Below, piece after piece: positions 28,301-40,300 of a stretch of DNA of 64,000 nt. The DNA is from Mytilus californianus (taxonomy: Eukaryota; Mollusca; Bivalvia; Mytilida; Mytilidae). The notes below the pieces were generated by a model, which saw only the letters and a list, made by a program, of their open reading frames with translations, was not told the origin of the DNA and did no database searches. A program made the position numbers and the translations under genes. Location: contig NW_026262679.1 in the NCBI RefSeq assembly GCF_021869535.1, positions 46,422,426-46,486,425 on the forward strand. The letters run 5' to 3'. Each line of letters starts with the position of its first letter. Position 1 is the stretch's first letter.

Positions 28301-31300
28301 ATAAATTCTTATAGGAGTTATTGCCCATAAGGCCATGCAAAAAAAGATAGGTGGTTTCCCCTAACCCTGCCGGGTCTCTTTTTACCCTCCATGTCAATTC
28401 TTTTTTTTCTCTTTTTTTTTTTTTTTTGGCAGATGAAAAATAAAGAGTTTCTTTGATTTCTAATGACTATTATCAATGATGCTTTTAAAATTGTCTGATA
28501 ATCTCAAGTGTTTCAACATTGCTCAATTCTCATTCCTTCAGTTTCACATAGATTTAATATACCACAATATAGAATTAGAAATAAACATTAATTACAGGTA
28601 AACAACAACATTCTCTGTAGACGAAACTGATTTTTCACAAAAAAATAAAATAAAATAAAAAGTTGTTCCTGCCTGCCAGGCCTTGATTATTAGGGGCCCG
28701 CTGAATGGCGAACGCCCTATAGTGATCAGTCTGTCCGTCCGTCCGTCCGTAACAAATTGTGTCCGCTCTATATCTAGAGAACTGTTATGATTTCAAAGTT
28801 TATACTTGACATATAAACCAACACCAGAGGGTGTGTCATAATGTATGTACAACTTCCTAGGTCAAAGGTCAAGGTCAAAAACTTTGGTTGTAGTTGACAA
28901 CCCCATGTCCTATGGTAAAGATCGTGTCCGCTCTATATCTTGAGAACCGTTATGATTTCAAAGTTTATACTTGACATGTATATAAACCAACACCAGAGGG
29001 TGTGTCATAATGTACATGTATGTACAACTTCCTAGGTCAAAGGTCAAGGTCAAAAACTTTGGTTTTAGTTGACAACCCCATGTCCTATGGTAAAGATCGT
29101 GTCCGCTCTATTCTATATCTTGAGAACCGTTATGATTTATACTTGACATGTATATAAACCAACACCAGAGGGTGTGTCATAATGTATGTACAACTCCTAG
29201 GTCAAAGGTCAAGGTCATAAACTTCGGTTTCAGTTGACAACCCCATGTTTAATGATAAAGATACAAATTTTTTACCACACATTATTCACAGCGGGGCCCA
29301 CAGAGATGGCTCCCATCTCAATGATATCTAGTTTTCACATGTATGGGGAAACCAACATTCATTTTTTAATGGCCTAAATGACAAATTTTACCATTTTTTT
29401 CTCATTTTTTGACTATTACCATGAAAACTATATGATATTTAGAAAGAAACATTTTTTTTTCCGTTATGCCTTATATGATTTAGATTATAAAAGATAAATA
29501 AACACTTCAAATCACAAAAATGATTAACAAGGCAAGATCTATTAAAAAGTCAAAGGTTGCCGACATAGTAAGTAGACTGTCACTATTCATAGAAGTGATT
29601 GCCCTTGAATGAGGATTTTTTGTACCTTCTATTGTGTTTTGAGCAAAACCTAAAGAAGATAGAGAGAAACTTAACAGACTAAAAGATAAGTTTTACAAGA
29701 TCAACAAAATAAAATTTTTTGTCATAAAGTCTAATAGTCCATTCTCCTCCACAATTTTGTAGAGTGTCCTTTGTTTGATAAGCACATAGACCAAGGTGAG
29801 CGAGACGTAGGTTCTCTAGTTTTTATTAACTGTACAGTTTTTATACGACTGCAAAAAAAATTTGCGATCTTATATTGGTATGACGTTGGCGTCGTCGTTG
29901 TCCTGCGTCGTTGTCGTCGTCCGAAGACACATTGGTTTTCGCATTCTAACTTTAGTTTAAGTGAATGGATCTCTATTAAATTTTACCATAAGGTTCAATT
30001 CTACAACAGGAAGGTTGGGATTGATTTTGGGGGTTACGATACCAACAGTTAAGGAATTAAGGGGCAAAAAGGGGCCAAAAATAAGCATTTTTGTATCTTC
30101 CAGACATTACTTGTGTGTTAGTGTATGGATCTCTCTGACATTGTACCACAATGTTTCATATCACAAAGGGAATGCTTGGATTGATTTTGGGGGTAATTGC
30201 CTCAAAATTTTAGGAATAAGGGGCAAAAAAAGCAGCAAAAAACAAGCATTTTTCTAGTTTCATGACAATAACTTGTGTGTAAGTGTATGGATCTTTCTGA
30301 AATTGTACTACAAGGTTCCATATCACAAAGGAAAAGCTGGAATTGAGTTTGGGGGTAATTGCCTCAAAACGTTTAGGAATAAGGGGCCAAAAAGGGGCCA
30401 GAAATAAGCATGTTTCTAGTTTCCAGACAATAACTTGTGTTCAAGGGTATGGATCTCTCTGAAATTGTACTGCAAGGTACCATACCACAAAGGGAAGGCT
30501 GGGATTGATTTTGGGGGTAATTGCCTCAAAATTTTAGGAATTAGGGGCCAAAAAGGGGCAAAAAACAAGCATTTTTCTAGTTTCAAGACAATAACTTGCG
30601 TGTAAGTGTATGGATCTTTTTGAAATTGTACTACAAGGTTCCATATCACAAAGGGAAAGCTGGGTTTGAGTTTGGGGGTAATTGCCCTAAACGTTTAGGA
30701 ATTTGGGGCCAAAAAGGGACCTAAAAACAAGCATTTTTCTAGTTTCCAGACAATAACTTGTGTTCAAGTGTATGGATCTCTCTGAAATTGTACTGCAAGG
30801 TACCATACCACAAAGGGAAGGCTGGGATTGAGTTTGGGGGTAATGAATCATAAGGGGGTTCAAAAAATTTGGGGGAGGGATATTTTTTCTTTTTTTCCTT
30901 TTTTTTCTTTAAAGTTTTCCATTTTAAATTGGTTATTTCTGATTTATATATGAAAGCAAATAATAATGATATGGTTTGAATAGGTAAATTAAATTTTTTA
31001 AGTTCTTAGACCTCATTAATTCTGTGTCAGAAACCTATGCTGTGTCAAATATTTAATCGCAATCCAAATTCAGTGCTGTATCAAGCTTGAATGTTGTGTC
31101 TATACTTGCCCCAACTGTTCAGGGTTCGACCTCTGCGGTCGTATCAAGCTGCGCCCAGCGTAGCATTTTATTACAGTGTTGTTTTCATTTTGTATACCCA
31201 TGTATTTATATTTTACCAATTTTGTATTTCATCGGGAAAGTATTATGTGAGGAGCTCCTTACGGAGCCTCTTCAGGGCTATGTAAATATAAATATTTTCA

Positions 31301-34300
31301 TTGTCGGAGATTTAATTTGGTGCGCACGACATCTAAAAACTTGTGAGCACAACTTTCAAAAACTGGTGCGCACGAGTTTCAAAGTCGTGCGCACCAATTA
31401 GAAAGTAATGCGCACCATTTTGAAATGCGTCCTCACCAGTTTGAAAGTCATGCGTACCAGTTTGAAAGTCATGCGCACAAGTTTGAAAGTCGTGCACACG
31501 AGCTGAAAAGTTGTACGCACGAGTTTCGAAGTTGTGTGCACGATTTTTCAAACTGGTGCACACCAGATTATATCTCCGGTAGACGAAAGTATTTATATTT
31601 ACATGACACTTTGGGGACTCAATAATCATGCTCTACTATACGAACGAATAAGCGGCAACTGATATTTCACGATCCTTTTCACGATCATCAAAATGCGGTA
31701 CCCGATCTTTCACGATCCGAAATATCAAATTTTTACAAATATTACCATTTTTGTAAAGTTTCGGATTTAACTAAATCAAAATAACTTTAAGAACTATTTT
31801 AAACAGAATTATTGAACGACATTTTTAAGAGAAAAGTAGTTCATGAACTAAAAATTTGAAGAAAAAAAATCATGTTTGTTTAAGTTTTTATTTCCCTGAA
31901 ATTTCGATGAGCAATCTGCCTTTTGAAATTTTTTTAAAAAAGGTGTACTTTTAAGACTTATTTTTTCTCGAATACTGATCATAATGCTGAACCATTTTGA
32001 CAGACAGTTTTATTTTTCCAATATTTGTCATTATAATTGATTGAATTAGATTATTTACCGACGTTGCATGTGTCTTCTCGATAAGATTTCGTTCACGATC
32101 CTATACCAGATCTTTCACGATCCAATCGCAATACTTGACTTACTTATTCTTTTACGATCATTTTCCTCGATGAACCGAATGACAGCCGTGTTGTCCGTCT
32201 ATTGTTCATATCAATCAAATCAATACCGAGGGGATATTCCCAACAATATTTATTTTTATACCTTCTGTTCCAATGAAAAATTCACATTAAAATACACATG
32301 ATACATGCAGGAATATTTTTGATTTTCAAAAATTAAACCCATATAACTGTGCTATATATTCAGGTCACGGATTAGTTTGTAGATTTAACGGTTCACATAC
32401 AGCCATTTTTCTTAAATGGTTATGTTCAGCATTAACGTCCTGTTTCCACTTTGGAATATGTTCGATAATATAATACATTACCACAAAAACTGAAGATGCA
32501 ACACGAATATTCGGCGCATCTTTCTACATTGATATAGTAATAGCATTCATAACACCAGTTTTTATACGACCGCAAAATTTGTGCGGTCGTATATTGGTAT
32601 GACGTTGGCGTCGTCGTTGTCGTCGTCGTCGTCGTCGTCGTCGTCTCGTCGTCGTCGTCGTCGTCCGAAGACATTTGGTTTTCGCACTATAACTTTAGTG
32701 TAAGTAAATAGAAATCTATGAAATTTCAACACAAGGTTTATGACCACAAAAGGAAGGTTGGGATTGATTTTGGGAGTTTTGGTCCCAACAGTTTAGGAAT
32801 TAGGGGCTAAAAAAGGGCCCAAATAAGCATTTTTCTTGGTTTTCGCACAATAACTCTAGTATAAGTAAATAGAAATCTATGAAATTTCAACACAAGGTTT
32901 ATGACCACAAAAGGAAGGTTGGAATTGATTTTGGGAGTTTTGGTCCCAACAGTTTAGGAATTAGGGGCTAAAAAAGGGCCCAAATAAGCATTTTTTTTGG
33001 TTGTTGCACAATAACTTTAGTATAAGTAAATAGAAATCTATGAAATTTAAACACAAGGTTTATGATCACAAAAGGAAGGTTGGGATTGATTTTGGGAGTT
33101 TTGGTCCCAACAGTTTAGGAATTAGAGGCCAAAAGGGTCCGAAATTAAACTTTGTTTGATTTCATCAAAAATTGAACTATTGGGGTTCTTTGATATGTCG
33201 AATCTAACCGTGTATTTAGATTCTTAATTTTTGGTCCCGTATTCAAGTTGGTCTACATTAAGGTCCAAAGGGTCCAAAATTAAACTTAGTTTGATTTGAA
33301 CAAAAATTGAATTCTTGGGGTTCTTTGATATGCTGAATCTAAACATGTACTTAGTTTTTTGATTATGGGCCCAGTTTTCAAGTTGGTCCAAATCGGGGTC
33401 CAAAATTAAACTTTGTTTGATTTCAACAAAAATTGAATATATGGGGTTTTTCGATATGCTGAATCTAACCATGTATTTAGAATTTTTGATATTTGGGCCC
33501 GGTTATCAAATTGGTCCACATTGAGGGTTAAAAGGTCCAAAATTGAACTTTATTTGATTTCATAAAAAATTGAATTCTTTGGGTTCTTTGATATGCTGAA
33601 TCTAACCATGTATTTAGATTTTGGATATTGGAATACCACAAAGGGATGGTAAGAAATGTCTTTGGGAGTTATGGCTCAAACCGTTAAGGAATAAGGTGCT
33701 AAAAAGGGGGGAAAAGGGTTTCAATGTTAATGGACAATTACTTAAGTACAAAACATAATTTAAAAGGCAGTGTAAGGTTGGTAATTGAAACTCATTTGAA
33801 TATCTCACCTAAACTGCTTTTAAATTATGTATATTGGAAATTTGCCAAAAACTTTATTATTAATAAATTCCATTGGAAATTTGCCAATAACTTTAGTTTA
33901 ATGAACTTCATTGGAAATTTGCCAATATAAAATGTTGCTGATGAAGCTTTTTTGTTTATCTCACCTAAACTGCTTTTAAATTATGTATATTGGAAATTTG
34001 CCAAAAACTTTATTATTAATAAATTCAATTGGAAATTTGCCAATAACTTTAGTTTAATGAACTTCATTGGAAATTTGCCAATATAAAATGTTGCTGATGA
34101 AGCTTTTTTGTTTATCTCACCTAAACTGCTTTTAAATTATGTATATTGGAAATTTGCCAAAAACTTTATAATTAATAAATTCCATTGGAAATTTGCCAAT
34201 AACTTTAGTTTAATGAACTTCATTGGAAATTTGCCAATATAAAATGTTGCTGATGAAGCTTTTTTGTTTATCTCACCTAAACTGCTTTTAAATTATGTAT

Positions 34301-37300
34301 ATTGGAAATTTGCCAAAAAATTTATTATTAATAAATTCCATTGGAAATTTGCCAATAACTTTAGTTTAATAAACTTCATTGCATTTTTTCTAGTTTCAAG
34401 ACAATAGCGTGTGTAAGTGTATGGATCTCTCTAAAATTGTACTACAAGGTTCCATACCACAAAGGGAAGGCTGGGATTGAGTTTGGGGGTAATTACTTCA
34501 AGGAAGGGGGGGGGGGGGTTGCGAAAAGTTGGGGGGGGGGGGATTTTTTTTCCAATTTTTTGGGGTTCATATTTTTTTTCTTCAAAGGTTTTTGTAATCT
34601 TCAATTGCACAGTATTGCGCAATTTCACAGTATTGTACAATAGCACAATATTGGGCAATAGCAAGAAATCTTCAATAGCACAGTATTGCGCAATAGTAAG
34701 AAATCTTTAATTGCACAGTATTGCGCAATAGCACAGTATTGCGCAACAACACAGTATTGCACAATAGCACAGTATTGCGCAATAGCACAGTATTGCACAA
34801 TAGCACAGTTTTTCGCAATAGCAAGAAATCTTCAATTGCACAGTATTGCGCAATAGCAAGAAATCTTCAATTGCACAGTATTGTGCAATAGCAAGAAATC
34901 TTCAATTGAAAATAAATACAAATCTTTTAACCAATTTCAATGGGATTAATTTAAAGTCTTTAATTTTTGGGGGTTCTTACCTTGTATTACTTTTTTGGAT
35001 ATTGGGCCCCATTTTTAAATTGGTCTACATTGAGGTCAAAAGGGTCCAAAATTAAACTTTGTTTGATTTCATCAAAAACTGAATTATTGCGGCTGTATGA
35101 TATGCTGAATCTTATTGTGCATTTAGATTTTTTATTTTGGGCCCTGTTTTCAAGTTAGTCCATATTAAGGTTTGAAGGGTCCAAAATTAAACTTTTGATT
35201 GATTTCAACTAAAATTAAATTTTTGGTGTTTTTTTATATGCTGAATCTAACCATGTTGTTAGATTTTGGATATCAGACCATTCTAGGTAAAATGAATGTC
35301 CCATTTCAAATCTTTAAGCTCTTTGACCACATTTATTTTGTGTCAGAATCCTATATTATGTCAAAATTTTGATCACAATCCAAATTCAGACAGTATCAAG
35401 CTTGAATATTGTGTCCAAACTTGCCCCAACTGTTCAAGGTTCGACCTCTGCGGTCGTAGCAGGCTGCGCTCTGCGAAGCATTTTATTAACAATTTGATTT
35501 TATTCAGCACATTGGAATTCGATCGGAAAATTTTACGGTCGCCATCACGAGTTGGTTTACAGTATGGAATATCTGTTTCACAGAAGACGATGGATATATA
35601 CCAATTGTCGTAACCACATCCCGTCATCATTTCCTCAAATGTAACATCACAGAATTAGACTATCATCGAGTTTGTATTTACATGAGCAGCAGTGGCGTTT
35701 CAACACGACGGAGGCCACTTATGGAGCAGAATCTGCTTACCGTTCCGGAACACCTGCAATCTACCCCGTTTTTTTGGTGATGAAGCTCAGTCTTTAGTTT
35801 CTCTGTTTTGTTTTGTATACTGTTGTTTGCTTCTTTGTCGTTTTTCGCTTTTTCCCCCGTATGACGCGTTGCGGGGGACATAGAAATACCGGACGTTCGT
35901 CAGTCCGGTCTTGTTTCTCACGTATACAATTCTTTGCGTGGATTTTTTAAAAACTTATATCATAGATTTATATCAGCAATGTCTCGGAAAAGTTCGAAAA
36001 TAAAAAAAATTGATAAAACGGTTTTGCTCCTTGGAAATATTAATTATACGGAAAATTGCATTGTAAGCACTCTCAAGTGTACAATTTTTGACAGATTTTT
36101 ATCAAATTTATATCAAGGGCTTGTATCAGCTAAGTCTCGGACAAGTTTGAAAATAAGTGCCGATCAAATATTTTTAAAAGAGTTATGCCCTTTGGAAATA
36201 TATTAATTCAATCGGAAATTGCTTTGCATTTTCTCTCAAGACTTCATTTCTCTAAGATATATATAAAAAAGATTGTTTTAGTTATTGCCCTTGGACAGAT
36301 AAAATATGTGCAATGCGGGGGACATCGTAACTCTGTTCTTTTATTTTCTATAGTTTTTTCTTGTACGAATATACATCTTATTAAATATGGTATATAATAT
36401 TCAGAGAAAATGTAGGTAAGATTATTTATTTATTATAGCTAATTAAAACTCTAAATTTAAACTTGTACACAAACAAACAATTTGTAGATATTGTCGACGA
36501 TTTAAGAGCAAAGGAAGATAGCAACGAGAGTAAAGTGAATTTTATTTTGGAATTCATATCACACAGTGACGACTCGGACAAATGGGAAACGTTGGCTGAT
36601 GCGCTGACGAATGTAGGTAAGTCAATAAAGTAATTATCATTAAACAAAAAGTTGAAAGTTTAAATATGATGGATAAATATTTGAATCAGTGGAGAAAAGA
36701 AAGTTATAGAAATTTGATGATGGTAAAATGATTTAGTGTTAAACATTTGAACAAACCTTTCTAAAATTGTCCGTTTATAAATTTTTTGAATCACAAAGAA
36801 ACTACGGTTTCAGCTCCCTCAGTCAAAGTAGACCTTGCTTGTTTCTGAATCCTAAATATTTATATCGTGATTTATCTGAATAAATACTGTTTAAACTAAA
36901 GTTGACCTCGGATGGATTTGGATATTTTTAGGTCCTTAATTATTGGTTATATAAAAAGGACACCACTAATTCATGGCCCCATTGCTTTCTATGTTAAATT
37001 CCTCAATTTCAAGCAGGCACAGCTCTTTTGTTTTAAGTTCAAATAAAGTGACAATCATTGCATGTCAAAGCAACACTTTATGTTGTCTTGTACTGAAAAA
37101 ATCAACATACTTTTAATGGCATATAAGAAAGAACTGGTTCCTGGAACTTCGGATGTACCGAAACAGGTACTTCAGATCTGACAAAAAGGCAAAATGTACC
37201 CTCTTTTTAAAATTTGGTGCAGTTTTTTTAATATTCAAAATTATAAGTCAAAAAGTGTTCTACAATGATCACCAGTCATTCAGTTTTCATTTGATACCAA

Positions 37301-40300
37301 AAATACCTAGATATTCTACATATTTTGAAAGTTACACTCATGCGTAGGAACTATTTTGTGTTAAATATGTACTACTTTCTGCTATGTGCTTTCTGGCCGG
37401 GCCCGAATTAGTGGTGTTACACCTATAGCTCTTCAACTGTCTCGATTCCTATACATCCTGTACTTCCAAATATTTTGCGGTGAGCATTCCTGACGAAGGT
37501 AAATCCAGTAAATTGTTTTGGACGCATGAAATTAATAGCGTGTTTTTTTCAATTGCTTTAACAAACATTGATGAAAATACCTCTTTATTGTTGTCACACG
37601 CGGATAAGGTTTTTTTTTATAATTATTTGATACACCTTATTTTGACGAGCTACATGATATGACACAATGCATACTTTTTACTGAATAAACATTCATGTTT
37701 GCTCAAATCCAAAAGTTTGGGAGCCGAAATACGTAAAATTCAGTGTATTCTTCGTGCATCTATGGAATAGGAAGTTGCATGATTTATACAGATCTTCCTA
37801 AAATTCTACGTTGATGAATATAGAATTTATTAAGAAACTAAGGTTCTAAACCCCTCGGGCAAAGTTTCCGTTGGATTAGGCTATTCTTTTTATGTCCCAT
37901 TTTGGTAATATAACTCTTCATATATTCAAGCACTTAAAAATCCTTGATTTTCAAATTTTGGGGTTTGAGAGTTCCTGGCGAAGGTAAACCAAGAAGAGCG
38001 CTTATGACGCACCAAGTCAATAATTTGATATTTTCAATTTGCAGTCATTTCAGCTGAATATGTTTTGGAACATTAAAGATACGTCTTTCAGGAGCTTAAG
38101 TAATGTAATAATCTTCATTTACGTATGGATAAGTGTTTAATGTGAAAAAATTACTTGAAGATGAACAAATGCAAGATTAAGGAACCTTTCCGATAAATGC
38201 TTAAACATAAGGTTACCAAACTGTTCAATGACATTGTTTTAGTTTACATTTCGTTTCCATCGTAAAGAAACTCTTTCAACTATGAAATATTTCAATATTT
38301 ACTTCTAGATTTTGTTTTTGTTCCTAAAATATATTTGAAAGAATACAGTCTCGACATAACACCACGACTACGCAAATTAGTTCAAGCCTTAAGAAATGAA
38401 GAAGTTGAGCCTGAGAAACTGTCAAAAGTTCTGAAAGATAATGAAGTGCTCTCGGAAGTAGATGTGCAAAACATTGGAACAGAGTGTTATAATAGAGGAA
38501 ACAAAGCAGGATTGATAGTTTTGATCGACAGAGTCATTAATTCGTCGTCCAGTAATTGGTATCAAGAGTTGACAAGAAGTTTATATGAAGTAGGATTGGA
38601 GAGAGCAGCTAAAGATTTGGAATCAGACTCATCTGAAGGTAATACATTTTGGATAGTGAACTTATTAGATTTTGTGTTTGATTTTCTTCATTAGAGAATA
38701 GTTTTTGAGAAAGATATATATGTACAAGGATTTCACGTTTCCAACAAAACGCCAAGACATAGGTACTGAGAAAGAACATTTGTAATTATGATTTCATTTT
38801 GAATAAATATTTATCTTTCCACTAATTTGGGATGCCTTAATTAACACACAACATTTTGTTGTTTGAAATCAATTGATTATTATTTCTTTGATATTTTCTA
38901 TTTATTATATTATTTCAATGGGTTTCATCATTCAGATAGCATGGATACAGTGGGCGCTGTAGACGACATATCTTCAGATGACCATTGGAGAAAACTGATT
39001 GTGGAATTGTTTCGTAAACAAATAGTGCAGAAAGTCACACCATCCGATTTATTAGGAAATATTGGGACCTTATTCAGTCCAGGTTTGTTTTGTTAATAAT
39101 TTTTTTCTATACAAATGGACTAAAATGGTCTTTGCATTACCATTTGCACATATTTTCTTTCGACTACTTTTTAGTGTTTCTCTCTCTTTCCATTTGAAGA
39201 TCTTCCGTTATTTTATCGTATACTCCAAATGCACTTTTTGTGATTTTATATTTGTAAAATTTCAGTCACGAATTGCATAAATATAAATAAGAAGATGTGG
39301 TATGAGTGCCAATGAGACAACTCTCCATCCAAGTCACAATGTATAAAAAATCAACAATTATAGGTCAAAGTACGGTCTTCAACACGGAGCCTTGGCTCAC
39401 ACCGAACAGCAAGCTATAAAGGGCCCCAAAATGACTAGTGTAAATCAATTCAAACAGGAAAACCAACGGTCTAATCTATATAAAAAACGAGAAACGAAAA
39501 ACATCCATGAACCACACCAACAAACGACAACCACTGAACAACAGGCTCCTGACTTAGGACAGGTGCATAAAAATGTAGCGGGTTTAAACGTTTTAACAAA
39601 TTAAAAGCCTGGTAAAAGAAGCAGACATTGGCGATTTTTTTTATCACAGTGCTTTTGTAGAAATAACTTATACATTAGATTTCATTTTGATACCAGTAGA
39701 TAAATCTATTGATAAATAAGATAAAAGTTCTTGTGTATTTCCCAAAATTAAGTCTTTTTAACAGTATATCTTCTGCCAGTTCTAGAAATAATTTGTTAAC
39801 GCAAAATCGAGGAAATAATAATATCTTTTTGTCATTGGTATGGTCATAATTATATTTACAAAAACTATGAATTTTTCGAAATGCTAAGGAGTTTCTGCCC
39901 AATGAATAGATTATCTTAGCTGTATTAGGCAAAAAAATTTCGGAAATTTGGGTTCCAATGCTCATCAACTTCGGATTTTACTAGCCCTTTTTAACAGTTT
40001 TGATTCGAACGTCACTGATGAGTCTTTTGTAGGCGAAACGCTGGTCCAGCGTACAAAATTGTAATCCTGCTATCTGTGATGAGTATATCTAAATGAACGT
40101 TGGAGTTAATGTTCCTTACTATAATGTTTCAACTATAAATGGCTTACATCTCTATTTGCTAACAATGTGATTGATTGATTATGTCACATTCACCAGTGAA
40201 CAAACTTCAAAAGTATTGTAACACCTCGTCAAGGAAAGGAAACCAGACTAATATTTTAGTACGTCAGACTGACGTTTCATGTTCTTCAGACTCGTCCATG

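Larger units (their letters stand above)
65..36487 (+). other. RLR intron 1, about 36.4 kb, repeat-filled
   Basis: It lies between the strong donor after exon 1 and the acceptor of exon 2. No additional RLR coding exon was recognised in it. It contains the foldback, MITE, satellite, pogo, THAP-transposon and hairpin/GTC elements listed separately. Confidence 0.7.

Noticed and set aside
31333..31629. 98-codon seven-residue repeat protein
   Set aside because: It follows from a 21-bp minisatellite inside a MITE. Both strands are open, and no start context or splice signals are convincing.
35934..36412. Upstream coding exon for CARD1 just before 36488 (including a gtaaga donor at 36413)
   Set aside because: 35934-36206 lies in a dispersed repeat. 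The frame ending at 36412 in the needed phase is closed by a stop about 36 bases back and has no start or CARD similarity.
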